Assembly (NCBI RefSeq): GCF_003255815.1
Contig: NC_037682.1
Location: 43,975,011-44,039,010 of the forward strand
Direction of reading: 5' to 3'
DNA: 64,000 bases
Source of the DNA: Theropithecus gelada
Lineage: Eukaryota; Chordata; Mammalia; Primates; Cercopithecidae
Positions 46,252 through 59,289 of the stretch are shown piece by piece (positions within the stretch are counted from its first letter, which is position 1; each line of letters opens with the position of its first letter). The notes beneath the pieces were generated by a model, which saw only the letters and a program-made list of their open reading frames with translations, made no database searches and was not told the DNA's origin. The position numbers and the translations under genes were made by a program.

Positions 46252-48059
46252 CTAATAAGTCTGCCTTACTTTCTCTAACCATTAAGTTTCAGTGATGCAC
46301 GTTTCCACCTGCCAGATACAGCCTAACTGATCCTCGGAGCAGATCAGAGATGATGAACCAACCCTGCCTCATTTTTATGTCAGTTTGCACTTTTTGGCTA
46401 GTGTCACTACAGGAAACATGTTATAACTTAACTAAATTGCTGATGTTAGTAGGATGCAGGACAAATACCAAATGCCCTTCACAGTTCTCATCTGGGCTTT
46501 AGTTTGTCAAGCAAGCAATTTTCATTTAAGAATTTAGAGAAAAATGCCATCTCATATTTGTCAAAGTAACAAATAAAGTCTTCCCAATTGCTCCTTTTAA
46601 TTATCTGTTTCTTACATTGTCCCTGCGCAGCTTTATGGTTTCCAGGTGACTTATATCACCAAGATATATATTTTTCTTCCCAAGGAACTCAGGCTGAAGA
46701 TCTTATACCATAATTCAATAAAAAATTTTATGTTTTCATAGAAAAGACACTTTGTATGTTCTATTAAGATTGCTTTATAGCATGCGTTATCTCAGCTTTA
46801 ACAGCCAACATCACAGACAGGGTTGTATAATTTAAAGTAGCAAGAAAGGAATAGAGCCTAAATGGGGTACTTCTCTTTGCCATATTCTTTCTATAGCTCT
46901 GTGACATTCAAAGACACACTGTGAAATTTGTCTTTGCTGCCATCACGGGTGTCTGAAATGTGCTATTTTCTGTGTAACTGACACAGGCCCGATCAGAGTC
47001 TCCCCCATCCCTGGCTCCTCTCTTCCATTCCCTGTTGTCTTATGCCTTCTAAGCCTAGTGCTGTGCCCTAGCACCCTGGCAATGAGCTGTAGACAAGGAT
47101 CACTAACTATGAAACAGGTGGGCATACAGAGGGAGAAAAGCCAAATTCAGCACAATCATATAGGATGAATTATGCCAAAGGGTGACATATTCGTGAAACT
47201 GAAATTCTCTTTTATTTGTGGCACAGACAAGACATAAGTGCATGATGATTTATCTTTCTAATGTAGTCTGGCTTGGGAAGAGCAGAAATAAAAGTTCCTC
47301 TATACCCAAGAAATGGATAAAGACATTGAGAACATCACATGTTTATCAACTTTCAAGATTACATTAAACAGGAAGGAGATCGTGAATATACAAGATGGTA
47401 GAATTATGACCCTGGTAGCCTGGAGTTGTGGGTCAAATTCAAAAGGGGCATTTAAATGGGAATAGATGTAATGTTCCTCACTTCCTAAGAAGCTGTCACA
47501 TAGTTTCCTGATTGGCTCTAAAATAGAGACCTAGGACCAAGAGCTGAATTATAAAAAAGGCAGATTTCATCAGAAAATAAGAAATGATTATAAACATTTA
47601 ATAAAATTGGATGCTTCTGTGAGAGTTAATTCTTTTCATAGAATGCAAACAACAACAATAACAGACTAGAATGAATTGATAAGAAAATAAGCTTTTGGGG
47701 AGAATGGGGATGGGGTAGGAAATGCATAAGAGAAGATCTGATACTCATCTTCAATTCCGAGATTCTGGGATGGATTCTGTGACATAAACTATAGTTTTGT
47801 GATGGTTGAGTATCTTGAAGAGTGAAAATTAAGGGAAAAACAGACAGAACTAAAAGTTATTTTAAAGTAGTATACAATCATAGAGTAGTTCACCAATAAT
47901 GTAAAGTATACAGAAATAATCTTTTATATTTGCATACACATCCCATTTACAGATTCTAAACTAGTTAGTTTATAGCTATGAGGAAATTAAAGTAGCTATG
48001 AGGAAAAATTGACTTTCCCAGGTAAGGGTGTCAGTAATGTTATTTTCTTGAGTTAGCAT
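46252..48059. other. unique sequence, no gene
   Basis: No retroelement recognised. A 20-bp-spaced direct repeat 'tagctatgaggaaa' occurs at 47973-47986 and 47993-48006. Frames of about 60 aa are unsupported. Confidence 0.45.
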
Positions 48060-48145
48060 CAGCATTCTTATCAACTCCCATTATCAACATCATCATTATC
48101 TTCCATCAGCAGCATCACTGATATTTTCCATCATCAGTATCATAG
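48060..48145. repeat. cryptic (ATC)n low-complexity tract
   Basis: Repeated CATCA and ATCAT steps such as 'atcaacatcatcattatc' and 'ccatcagcagcatcac', a decayed simple repeat. Confidence 0.65.
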
Positions 48146-48171
48146 CTTTCACAAATGAGAGATGTATTGCA

Positions 48172-48412
48172 CAGTAAAAGACAGTAGAGTACAGGCTCTG
48201 CAGCTAGGTTGCTTAAATTCAAACCCTAGATCTGCCATATTCCACCTACATAAACTTAAGTTAAAGTACTTAGTCTCTCTTTGTTTCAGTTCCCTTATCT
48301 GTAAAATGGGGAAATTAGTAATATATGCTTAAATCAGCAAATACATGTAAAAGCACATAAATATGCATCTGGCATATAATGTTCAATAAATTTTGGCTAT
48401 TATTTTTATTTA
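48172..48412 (+). mobile_element. MIR SINE, nearly full length
   Basis: Sense MIR from 'agtagagtacaggctctgcagctagg' through 'cagttcccttatctgtaaaatggggaaatt' to 'gcatctggcatataatgttcaataaatttt'. Confidence 0.88.
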
Positions 48413-48434
48413 TATTTTTAAGAATTATTTAGCA

Positions 48435-48565
48435 ATTATTTCCTAACTTGACAGGTGAAGAAGCTAAGAACCAAAGATGTTATGAAAGTTGCTTAATGAT
48501 ACACATTAATGTTGAAATAACAGTTCAAAGGTGTGCCTATGTCTGATCCTAAAACATACGCATTT
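48435..48565 (-). mobile_element. MIR fragment, antisense
   Basis: 'gacaggtgaagaagctaagaacc...gaaagttgcttaatgatacaca...gaaataacagttcaaagg' follows antisense MIR order. Confidence 0.65.
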
Positions 48566-49914
48566 CTTGGCTATTTAATTTAAGCTAACACATTGCAATA
48601 CCTAAATACCAACTGAAGAGACTGTCAATCACAGACACAACTTGACAAAATGCCTAGATACTAACAATGAAGCCAAACACCCAATTCATTGCTTCCTCCC
48701 TACTCATCAGTCACAAAGTTGAATCTACTTGTAGATATACAACTGACCTTAAATTGATAGGTTTCATATTCCATCACCACCCTTCTAATGCTTTATTTTC
48801 CTTGGCCCTTTACAGCTAAATATCAAGTGAAGTGTTTGGAGATACAGTGGGTTACATCTGCTGAGCTTGTCTAGTATTTTTTTTTTCCTTTCTTCAGAAG
48901 AGGCATGGCTGTTCTTACCACCAAAAGAAGAATATTGTAACGACCATTCTGAGTACTGTCATTAACTACTACTGAATAACTGGATTACCTGGGAATTGTT
49001 AGTTTCAATTAGTACCATGAAAATCATTGACTGGCTTTAAGTTCACTTAAAAAAGTGAAGAACTGGAAGCAGAGAGAAATAGGGAAATGGCCGCATGAGG
49101 CAGGAAAGGAATAGAAATGACCTTTTAAACTAGGAAGATATTAATATGAAGTAAAAAAAAAAAAAGTAGATTTTTAAGCATTATATAAAGGAACTTAAAA
49201 TTCAATTCTGTTCAGAGGCCACTTACTGAGCATCTGCCAGACATTGTAAAGGTCAGCTGATCATCGGTAGGAACAGAATCTCTGTTCTAACGAAATCTCG
49301 TGCTCCTTCTATCTGCCTCTTCACACTCAAACTCTCTGAGGCCTTACCTGGGCCCTTGCTTTTTTGCCTGGGAAGAGTCTACTTTGATCCTCCTCCTGAT
49401 TTCATTCTCTCCAAAACTAATTTATGCTCCCTCTTGGATCTTTTTTCTCACCAAGACAAAAGTGTCTACTCCCATGGCTCCAGAAACTTTCTATAAAGCT
49501 GGACTCATGCACATTTATGAATCACCCAACAGAAGAGCTGACGGAGTGAATCACACAAGGTTTTCAGATTGCCAGAATAGGAGGAACAATACGTGTCATC
49601 TTTTGTAATGAACATTTAAAGAGACAGAGAGCATCAGGGGACACAGTTTGTAGCCACGTTCAGAGAATGCTGCTTGGAACTCTGGTGCCCATCTATAAAG
49701 CCACCCATGGGCATGCCAATGGAGGACACCGCCCTCAGGTGAGTAAGCCAAAAAGTCCTTTCTTTTCACTAGTATACATCTCGTTCATAAATTAAAAAGC
49801 ATCTATCATTCATTAACAAAGTTAAAAAATACAGGTCGATTCTTGCTAATTACAAATACATATTTTAAATTTATATATTATATAAATATACTATTTGTAA
49901 TATGTAGATCTTAG
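48566..49914. other. unique sequence, no supported gene
   Basis: No retroelement recognised. An A13 run lies near 49153. A perfect-consensus splice donor string occurs at 49736-49744, and a 102-aa frame precedes it at 49300-49608, but nothing else supports an exon. Confidence 0.45.
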
Positions 49915-50262
49915 TTCATTTAGGCTGATACAACAAAATATCATACACTAGGTAGTTTATTTCTCACAATTCTGGTGACAGAGGAGTCCAAGATCAAGGT
50001 TCAAGCAGATTCGGTATCTGGTGAGAGCTTTGTCTTCCCACTCTAACCTCACATGGTGGAAGGAGAAGTCGTCTCCCTTGGGCCTCTAATATAAGGGCAG
50101 TGGTCACAATTTCAAAGGTCCTTTTATAGAGGCACTAATCCTATCCAAAAGTGACCTATTCACTTCCCAGAGGCCTTATCTTCTAGTATCATCCCTTGGG
50201 GGGTGAAAATTTAAACATAGACATTTTAGGGAAACATAAACATTCAAACCATATCAAGGTAT
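49915..50262 (-). mobile_element. MLT1-type LTR, antisense
   Basis: 'aaaatatcatacactaggtagtttatttctcacaattctgg', 'gtccaagatcaagg', 'tggtgagagctttgtcttcc', 'cctcacatggtggaagg', 'cactaatcctatcc' and 'aaacattcaaaccatatca' match MLT1A-like LTRs read antisense. No internal sequence, so a solo LTR. Confidence 0.86.
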
Positions 50263-51084
50263 AAATTTTAAGTGATTTAAAATGTGGTCCTAGAGCACAC
50301 ATGGCTATAAAACCTATTTGTGTAATTATAAAATATTTAATATAGATGTATATTTGTGATACAATTTATATGTGTTTTACATGACTTAATACAATATGTA
50401 TTTTTCACTGACAAAAATTTAGAAGTGTACGTACATGGAAATGCTAGGTGGAAGTAAAGAGAGTAATATGCATATTTCTTATTTTAGTATAAAGACTATG
50501 AGTAATTTTAATTTTCTTTTTTGCTTTTCCATGTTTTCCCATTTTGTACAATAAAAATGTAGTACTTTTTAATTAATTTTTTAAATTACAAAAATCAATG
50601 GAACCTTTAAGATGTACCAAAACAATTGTGAATCCATTCATGCCTGATGTTCAGTCTTCACATATTATATATTAATATGCTAATTACTTAAAGAACCATA
50701 AATCATGTATGTACTTTGCATAGCAATAAAAATCTAGTATAGTCTTTATAGCTATATGATTCCTGGTGTGTCTCATAAAATGCTATAGCCCTGGAAAGAA
50801 GACAACTTTTTGTAAAGAAAGTGATATATCAAACACTTACTGCAAACATAGTAAAGAAACTTTTGACACATTATTTCATAATAGAAAGATGATAATATCC
50901 TCAACTCTGCTACTATTTAATATTTTTCTCATACATACTCCTTAAAATCATCAAGGAAAAGATAGGAACTCATCCCTCTACATCTGATGTTAATACAAAT
51001 AACTACAATCCCCATCTAGCTTTCAAACCAAATGAGTCAGCTTTACCAGAGCATTATCTACAATCTCATGCTGTATTATTATTT
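50263..51084. other. AT-rich sequence, no gene
   Basis: Very AT-rich with no recognisable repeat or RNA gene. Confidence 0.5.
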
Positions 51085-51360
51085 TTTTTCCAAGGCATTC
51101 TCTCTGCCTGGAACATCACTTCTCCAGTTGAGTTAGATGTGTCTAAATCATTCCTTAATGTTCCATACACATGCCTTTCATTCATGACAATTTTCCTGAT
51201 CCTTTCTCCAATCCTCAGAAACAGAAGCAATACTTTTTCTAAAATCCTACCAAAGCTCTATACCTCTCATACAGAGTTTATCACTTTTAAATAATGCATT
51301 AATAATAATGTATGTGCTTCTCTTATCTCCCCTAATGCTCCTAATATGAATTTGTTTTAA
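51085..51360 (+). mobile_element. L2 LINE 3' fragment
   Basis: 'ttctctctgcctggaacatcacttctcc', 'cattccttaatgttcc', 'tttcctgatcctttctcc', 'cagagtttatcacttttaaata' and 'gtgcttctcttatctccccta' follow the sense L2 3' region, where intact copies read 'ttccctgaccc...' and 'gtctgtctcccc'. Confidence 0.72.
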
Positions 51361-53485
51361 ATTATCTTTTTACGTGGCAAGTACTCAGAAACCATTCATG
51401 AGACAAACGAATACATGTGGCTTCTACAATTAATAAATGGCCCTGTGGCCAGGTCTTGTGTTTCCTTAGTCCTTCCTTTACCAATCTTCTGTCTTGCTGA
51501 GATAAAACCTGTGTCTGCTCGTGTCTAGCATTCTGAAACCATTTTTTATTTACTAAATTAACCATAGATTTTTCTTTCATATTTTTTGCTGTGAGTTTCC
51601 TGAGCTTCAACATATTTTTTTATATGTGAATGAATTAAGAAGTCCTACAAATGTAGGTGAATTCAGTTGCTGGCACTGGAAAATTACTTCAGAAAATACT
51701 TGCCTTCAAAGCTCCTCTCCTACAAGATTAGTTCCCTATAGCTTTTTTATCCTAGGAGAAAGGTAACAACGTAAATGATAAGCAAGTTCATGGGGTACGG
51801 TTTACTCAATTATTGATGCTTTGATGACAAGGCATTGAGACAAAAATTCATTTATTTGATGAAGGAGGTTTCACTGCCAGGTATATACAAGTGAAAACTG
51901 CCTCAGCCAGAAGTTGCAACCACTTGCTACTGGAATTGAAGAAGGTATTGACATTTTAAGTCTGCGTGAATTGACTTGGTCTCTGTAGGTTATATGCCAT
52001 CTCAGCTAATGTTGATCTTTTTTGTTTTTTTGTTTATTTGTTTTATTTTTCTAATCAATAAACTCTCATATTTGGTTGACATTTTTAGGATTGATGTTGC
52101 CTTTTTGTTATTTTTTTTCAGGCTCCATATTTGAGACACAATTGAGGAGTTATTTTCAGAGAGGCCAATGTAATTTCCACTGATGTCAAAAAATAGAATT
52201 GTGCTTTTAATATTTCATGTTTCTCAAGATTCTACACTCTGTGGCATAACCTGTGTTATTTCCTGTATTCTAGCAAATAATAGAGAAATTACTATTACTA
52301 GAATAATAGAAGCGACTGCACTGTATCATGAAGAAATTTCTGTATGATCACCAATGCCATTTTAGAGAGTGAAGTGAGCCCTAGAAACTGAGTCATTTAA
52401 GTAGAAGTTAGAAATATTTCTTAGGTCTGTTGCCCCAGGGACCAAAAACAGAACTTTCTTTCCATGTGTTTTATTTGGCCAAATATAGATTTAAAAGTTA
52501 GAAGAAACTTGTTATGAGTTCTCTAAAATCATTTCATAATCTGCTTGATCTCCCCCAGAAGGGATACTTGACTCTCCTAAATGTGATTAAGTTTCAGTTC
52601 AAACCACCTCACCTTATTACAAACACAGAATTCTTCTTAACTCTGGATCTCATTTGGAGAAGCTTGAGAAATTTTGACTAGTTTCAAAGAGAGGGCAGAT
52701 ATGGTGAGGCTAAAGTTGTCAGTCACCCCAGGCAGCTCTTCTCAGTATTAATCTTCTAGATTTCTCTTTCATACCTTGTTTGCTTTCCAATACAGCTGTC
52801 CTTTTTAAATCATTTTTCCATTTCTTAATGGTTTTCTGCACACTTTTCATGGGTAATTTCTCCATGCTAGCTGTTAACAAATAAAACTGTGAAATTTACT
52901 TTCATTCTCTCAAATCCATTTAATATCCCTTGTATATATCTCTCCAAGATATCCTCATCAATCTGAACAATCACACACTATCTGAGTCCCACTACAATTG
53001 GTAGCCTATTAACCTACATGTAAGAAACTAGTATTTCTGGCTCCTTCTGGGTGGGAGAACTCGCAGCTGGTGGACAAATAGAAAGATATTCAATGTATAT
53101 TCTTAACTAAGCTTATAGAATACCTGAATATTCTAGCATGTATAAGTGTTACCTCTTGAAGATATTAATATTTAAATTTTAAAACATGATGACTCAGGAT
53201 TCTACCCTTAGTGACACTAGTAGGGACTAACATTATGAAATTATGTAATAACAGCTATGTGTTTATTAGTTCATGTGTCTCCCTTCCAGAGACCCATCAT
53301 CCATTAACCCAGATATAATACACACCTCCTTTACTTAAGATAATGTTTTCTGTTGGAAACTGTAGACAACAAATTCTGCTCACATACTTTATATACAAGG
53401 ACAATTCTGCTAATAAGAGCTTCATATAAAAATGCTCTGGGTCCAGTCTGTCTAGGACAAGCCCCTAGAACTCTAAAGAATGGAA
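51361..53485. other. unique sequence, no supported gene
   Basis: No retroelement recognised with confidence. The 83-aa minus frame at 51362-51613 has a basic composition but no domain that I know. Confidence 0.45.
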
Positions 53486-53582
53486 CACACACACATACAC
53501 ACACACACACACGGCTATATACACACATATATAGGCTATATACATACATATATATGTATACATTTATGTGTGTATATATACC
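53486..53582. repeat. compound (CA)n/(TA)n microsatellite
   Basis: CA units (53486-53512), then TA-rich steps and TG/TA units. Arms 53516-53529 (TATATACACACATA) and 53565-53578 are exact reverse complements, so the tract can fold into a cruciform. Confidence 0.92.
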
Positions 53583-53649
53583 TTATATGAATTATGTATA
53601 TATTATTTATGGTAATATTCTATGAGGGATACTATAACATAGCTGGGGA

Positions 53650-53905
53650 AAACAAACATATAAATCTTGGAAGCAGGCCTCCCTGGGTTTGAATCCTAGT
53701 GTCCTGTGCTTATTAGCACTTAAACTTATGTAATTTTCTTACATTTTCCAGGGTTCAGGGTTTTTTTAATAGCAAATTGGAGATAAGAATAATGTCTAAT
53801 CCTATAGGATAAGTGTAAGAATTAAAGGAGTTAACTTATGTAAAGTACTTGCAGCCATCTTGGCGTAGGCAATATACTCAATAAATGATTGACCTTTTGG
53901 CTGTG
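53650..53905 (+). mobile_element. MIR SINE, nearly full length
   Basis: 'ggaagcaggcctccctgggtttgaatcctagtg', 'gcacttaaacttatgtaattttctt' and 'gtaagaattaaaggagttaacttatgtaaagtacttg...caataaatgatt' are sense MIR in order. Confidence 0.85.
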
Positions 53906-54599
53906 TGTACCCTGGGGTATATCTGATTTCCATTTCTAATAGTTACCATTATAACTTCATCCAGTCTGCTCCACTTCCCCAGGCCTTGGTAGAATTCTAA
54001 CTATTGATCATGTTTTCAAAATTAAAGAAGCTCTTCCAATACCCAGACCTGAAAGGACTTCCCATGGTCAATGGTACTACCGGAAAAGGGTATAAAAGTA
54101 CCTGCCAATCTTTTCAACCACCTAGCACATTAACACTAACCACCCATGTTTAAAAGTGGAAGTGAACTATTTCATAGTCATCTTTCAAAAGTTCCCCCCA
54201 TGATCTCCTGCTCTATCTGTCATTTCCCCATCTTAATCTCAGGATCTACTAGAGTATTTTCATGACTTTCTAATCTATCTACTCTACTAGAAAATAAGCA
54301 CATCTGAGAGTTAGAGCAATGCTTTCCTGTCTTTTTAACACTAGCCAAATGCAGGTTACTAAATCCTTGTTTTATCACTATCAGGCACAGAACAGCTACA
54401 TTGTAAAGTACAGTTTATTTAAAAATAACTTTATTTCTATAGTCAGAAAGCTTTGTTCTTATCTAAATAAATTGCTCATCAGCCACAGAATGTTTTTAGC
54501 TTTACTGTTTTCTATTCAGCATTGTTTGCAGTTTAACTCCTTTTCTCATTGAACAAAGTGTATTTAATTGTAATTATCCTTCCCAAATTTAATTTTGCT
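53906..54599. other. unique sequence, no gene
   Basis: No repeat or RNA recognised. The 77-aa frame at 54319-54552 is unsupported. Confidence 0.45.
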
Positions 54600-54905
54600 C
54601 TTCTGTGCCCACAGCTATCAAAGCTTTTGACCCCCTGGTCTTTCTACATTATTTCTCAGTTCTCCCTAGTATTTGTAACTTCCACGAAGGACCATCTGCA
54701 GATTTAATTAACCTGTTGAATTCTCCTTCCAGATCATTAATGAAGTTGTTAAATAAGACTGATCTCAGAGCTCATCTCTGTGGTATCTGGATGGTCCTTC
54801 AACCCCAATTATGCACTATATTTCCCTTTACCATTTCCCATTTCCCCTTACTTACATTCCATTGGTCCTGTTTTAAACCATTGAAAGCTCACATCCAAAT
54901 CACTT
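54600..54905 (-). mobile_element. CR1/L3-like LINE remnant, antisense
   Basis: 'ccatctgcagatttaattaacctg...ccagatcattaatgaagttgttaaataagactgatctcagagctcatctctgtgg' follows antisense CR1/L3 reverse-transcriptase text, where intact copies read 'caagtcattaataaa...aggac...agccctgtgg'. Later text includes 'ccattggtcctgttttaaaccattgaaag'. Very old and frame-broken; the 100-aa plus frame 54605-54907 is its antisense translation. Confidence 0.55.
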
Positions 54906-54912
54906 GAAATTA

Positions 54913-54940
54913 TATTTCACATAAAATTTCATGTGAAATA
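54913..54940. repeat. 10-bp perfect hairpin
   Basis: TATTTCACAT (54913-54922) pairs with ATGTGAAATA (54931-54940) around an 8-base loop. Confidence 0.9.
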
Positions 54941-56164
54941 GCTCTTGCTTAAAAAAAAAAAAAATTCTGACTTAACTATCCTTAGTGGAATGGCAATTTA
55001 TAGTCCCAATTTCCCATAACATCCTGCAAATTTAAAAGAATAATTCAAACATTTAACATCTTAAATAATGCTCTATTGGTCTCTGAAATTAGATAAATAC
55101 TCTGCTTCCAAAGGGGACATGTCTATCTTTGCAGAAAGTCTCTGTTAATAATTTTTTTTGTAAAGAGTAATTGTCATGCAGTATAAAATAAAATTGTATT
55201 CATTCCATTAACCTTTTTTCTCTGAAAGTGGATGACATTTTATATCATATGACCATCTTCATGGTCAGTTACATTATTATCATATATAAATTATCACATT
55301 AACTAGGGCTTCTTTTGACTTTTTATCTATGGGAAAGAAACAGTTTTAGAACTAAGGGGCTAGCTTTTGGTTAAAGATACTGGCTTAAATAATCATATTT
55401 ACCCCTACTTTTCCTCTCAAACTCCAACAAGATAATACTAAAGACAAATTACAAAGGATATAAACCCTCTTGGGTAAAGCACATAGGAGAAATAAAAGTA
55501 ACATAATTTTGGAATCTGGAAAAGAGGTGGACAAATGATAACTCACTTGGAAGACAGGAGAAAACCACTCATAGCCTGGAGTGGAGAAAGCCAAGAAGCA
55601 ACTTAATTTATTGCATAGGACCCAGTAATTGGCGGCATCAACTATCTCTGAAACTATGGGGAACGGTGAAGCTAAAATAGGAAAATTAATTAGAAGTTAG
55701 ATTAAAAAGCAGTTAGATTCCTCAGAGCTGTTTCCTCACCCCAGCCAGGCTACTGCCTTTCTTTTGCCCCAGTAAACACTAGAGATTTAGTTTTAGCAGA
55801 GGGTACCACAAAGATTGGAACATAGTTGAGAGCAGAAATACCATACTGAGACACGGGTATCAATTAAAAATTTACAACCTGAATTTTACAACCCTATGCA
55901 TTATTCTTCCGACCTGACTCTCAGAATGCTATCAAGTTTAATTGCTCCAGAAATGTAATTAATTTATAGGACCTAACTTCTAGGAAATGGAAAGACTCTT
56001 CCCTACAAGCTCTGAATGGTTCAAAAGAATGAACCTAAAATAATTAACATCAGAATCCCACATAGGTAAACTGAGCTTTAAATCAACTTTTCATAAGTGG
56101 CACTCTTAAAAATCAGCAGATAACCAAGGACTACCGAATGTTTAAGAAAAGTGAAGATAAGGGA

Positions 56165-56302
56165 AAAATGCATGCACCTATATGTAGTCCCAGCTCCTCT
56201 GGAGGTTGAGGTGGGAAGATTACGGGAGCCCGGCTGCAGTGAGCCATAACTGCATTACCGCACTGCAGACTGAGTGGAGGGAGACTCTGTCTCAAAAACA
56301 TT
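56165..56302 (+). mobile_element. Alu right-arm fragment (AluJ-like)
   Basis: Only the right monomer: 'gtagtcccagctcctctggaggttgaggtggg', 'gctgcagtgagccataactgc' and 'gagactctgtctcaaaaaca'. About 10 bases are missing between 'gagccc' and 'ggctgcagtg'. Confidence 0.9.
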
Positions 56303-57412
56303 CAGAAAGCAATAATGAAACAGGGTAGCTGCTTGAATGAATAACTCAATTACTTTGGAAGATAATGTTGATGTAATGTCTCCTCCATCACCCCACAAAA
56401 AGAAAAAATAATAATAAAAAGAAGAAAAATATGAAAAGTAAGGCAGAAGTAATAACACAATTAGAAAACAAATCTGAAAGGGTTGACACCCAAATAATAA
56501 GAGTTCCAAAAGTAAAGAACAGAGAAAATGTAAGGGAGTCATGAAGGACATTTTTTAAAATCCCAGAAACGAAACCAGGGATTTTTAAGTTGAAAGATTT
56601 TTCAAAGTCTCCAACCCATTGATTTAACAATAGACGCTCACAAAGCCACACCATCATCAAATTTCCTGAGGACGAAAAAACAGGACACAATTTCTGAAAG
56701 AGAGAAAGGTAGAGTTGATATAAATGAACAAGAATAGGACAATATTATGTTTCTCAAAAGTTATACTGAAAAATGTGACAATACAGTTAATCCTACAATA
56801 CTCTCATGAAAAATGTTTTATATAACCTAGAATTCTATACCCATCCAAACTATCAACTAAGTAGAAAGGAAGAATAAAAACATTTTCAGATGTGCAACAT
56901 TGGAACAACTTAGCTCCTATGCACTCTTCCTCAAGAAGTTAATTAAAAATCTGTTCTATAAAGATAGGGATATAATCCCAAAAAGGATAAATACGAAGGA
57001 TACAGGAACAGGAGATTGAACAAAAAAGAGATGACGTTGAAAAAAAACCTGACGGAAACAGTTGTGTTGTAGACAGAAAGAGCTTCCAGTATAGAATGAA
57101 GTGGGCAGAATGTTCCGGAAAAATTTATTTCATGGAATTAACATCATAAAATATCAAATACATGTAAATGTATTGGGAGGATATAATTATTAGCAGAGAA
57201 TCTGAGGTTGACTCGACATTGAGTGAATGAAAAACTGAACAAACAGCAATAACAAAATTAGGTAATCATTACATCCAGAGAAAGCAAACATTTGTGTAAT
57301 AAAGAAGTAATGATAGCCAACTTCATAGTTCACCTATAAATATCGCTTACATATACATAATAAGGTAAACAGTGAATACTGATCTAGTATGTAGAGAAAC
57401 GGGAAGTGTTTG

Positions 57413-57423
57413 GGTGTGTGTGC

Positions 57424-57460
<37 letters not shown>

Positions 57461-57473
57461 CACCCACACACAC
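57413..57473. repeat. (TG)n microsatellite with a flanking CA inverted piece
   Basis: About 20 TG units with one CG step, then 'ttcacccacacacactg'. The CA piece is the near-exact reverse complement of the start of the tract. Confidence 0.95.
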
Positions 57474-58380
57474 TGTGGATGAGTGGTAGAAAAAAGAATT
57501 AACTCTTCATCTTCCATGGTGGGAAGTCAATAGGTAACATCTAAAACTGAAAAAACTCTAGAAATAGTAATGTAAATATATAATTATTATTATTATAGAG
57601 ATGGGAAAGAAAATGTTTGACTCAGGAATAGAATAGGAGCAAGGAGTTATAGCCAATCTTATAGAACTACTTGACTTTTTTAAACTTTGTGCTTTTAAAA
57701 AGAACAGGTAGCACAATAAATAAAAGGGCCAAATACTTAAGTACTTTACAAACTACTATAACCAAATTATCAATAAGCACATACGTTCCACTATATAAGT
57801 CATTCAGTGAAGTACAAGTTAAAACTATAATATAATTACTATACTGCCAGTACGGCTAAAATGAAAATGGCAGGTAATAAGTAAGTATTGACAAAATTAC
57901 GATGCAATTGGAATTCTCATTTATGGCTATTAGGAATATAAATGGGTATAACAACTTTGGGAAACTGGGCAGTATCTACTAAAACTACACCTAAGCATAC
58001 CCGGCAATTCTATTCTTAGATATATAGGTATATAGAAATATATACATATGGTCACCCAAGGACATATACAACAATAGTTATTGTAGCAAAATAGCCCAAA
58101 CTGGAAACAACCCATATGTCCAACAATGAAATGGATTAATACATTTTGGGATATCCACAAAATAAAATACTATTCCACAGTGAGAAATAACAAATTACAA
58201 CTAATTCACAGCATGAATAAATCTTACGAATTTAATGTTGAACAAAAGGATCTGGACACAAAGAGGCCTTATAGTCTGATTCAATTTGTACAATATTTAA
58301 AAACAGGAAAACTAACCTGGGCTGTTGGAAACCAGGAGAGTGGTTCCTCTTGGTGTGCTTTTCTATATACATATTATATT

Positions 58381-58689
58381 TTCAAAAAGTTTGCTAACTT
58401 TTTGTGAGTTTTCCAGACCTGCTTTTCCCTCTTTCTGTACTCTTAGAATTATTTCAAGGCTTGAGAGCAGCCCTTAAGGAAAGGAGAGCAGAATGTGACA
58501 TTTACTAATCCAAATTTTTACTAGATAATCATTCGCTAAAGGTTATAAGAGTTGAAGAGAGAAAGACAGAGTGACTTAAATTTAAAAGCATAAATTATTT
58601 ATCAGGAATACTTCCAACAATGCAGATATTTAAGAACTTAGAAAACCAGAAACTGCCTATTTTGCCATAGATGGACATCCCAATCTCAA
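58381..58689. other. unique sequence, no gene
   Basis: Nothing recognised in this short interval. Confidence 0.45.
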
Positions 58690-58845
58690 ACCTAACAAAC
58701 CGCTGTGTGATTATTAACATGTTACCTAACTCTTTCAAGCCTCAGCTTCCTCACCTATAAAAGAGAATAATAAGGGCATAGATCCTATAATCCATTTAAG
58801 TACTACAATAGTGGCTTTCACAGACCCCTCTAAAAAATACTAGCT
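58690..58845 (+). mobile_element. MIR fragment
   Basis: 'ctgtgtgattattaacatgttacctaactctttcaagcctcagcttcctcacctataaaagagaataataagggcatag' is the sense MIR core. Confidence 0.82.
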
Positions 58846-59289
58846 ATTGATATACTGATAGACTGAAGAGTACAATAAGGTTCTCTGCTAAGATGACCAG
58901 CAATTTGGGGGCTATTAAAATATACAAATATAAGCATAGTGTTCCTGCCATTAGAATGTACTTATCTGACTTAAAAGTAAGTTTTCGTTGAGAAAAACAA
59001 AGATGACAGTGTTCAACCAGGGAAGAATCTATAGGTATATATGAAACTAATTTTAGATGACTATTCATACATTTCCTAATTGTTGGTACAGTAGATATCT
59101 GTGAACATCTCTTCAGAAATGTTATTTCCCTCTGGTTTTTTGAATTACATTTCTCTGGGGATGTGTTATGCCATACCTTAACATGTGGGGATTTTTAAGG
59201 ATAAAACATAATTGTTCATCCCTGTTGAAGAAAGAGGCATCATTGAGAGGCACATGTTGCTTTCATTCTACCTCAAGTTCAAAGCTTGG

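Larger units (their letters stand above)
55300..58380 (+). mobile_element. old L1 (L1ME/HAL1 type)
   Basis: Degenerate sense L1. ORF1-side text at 56800-57050 ('aacctagaattctatacccatcc', 'acattttcagatgtgc', 'tacaggaacaggagattg'). ORF2 C-terminal and 3' text at 57780-58360 ('gaaacaacccatatgtccaacaatgaaatgg', 'aaaatactattccacagtg', 'gttgaacaaaaggatctggacac', 'aaaaacaggaaaactaacc'). An Alu fragment sits at 56165-56302. The start is uncertain and the middle of ORF2 is missing. Confidence 0.68.

Noticed and set aside
49736..49744. Perfect-consensus splice donor CAG|GTGAGT
   Set aside because: A nine-base match is expected about once per 130 kb per strand by chance, and no acceptor, coding frame or promoter supports an exon.
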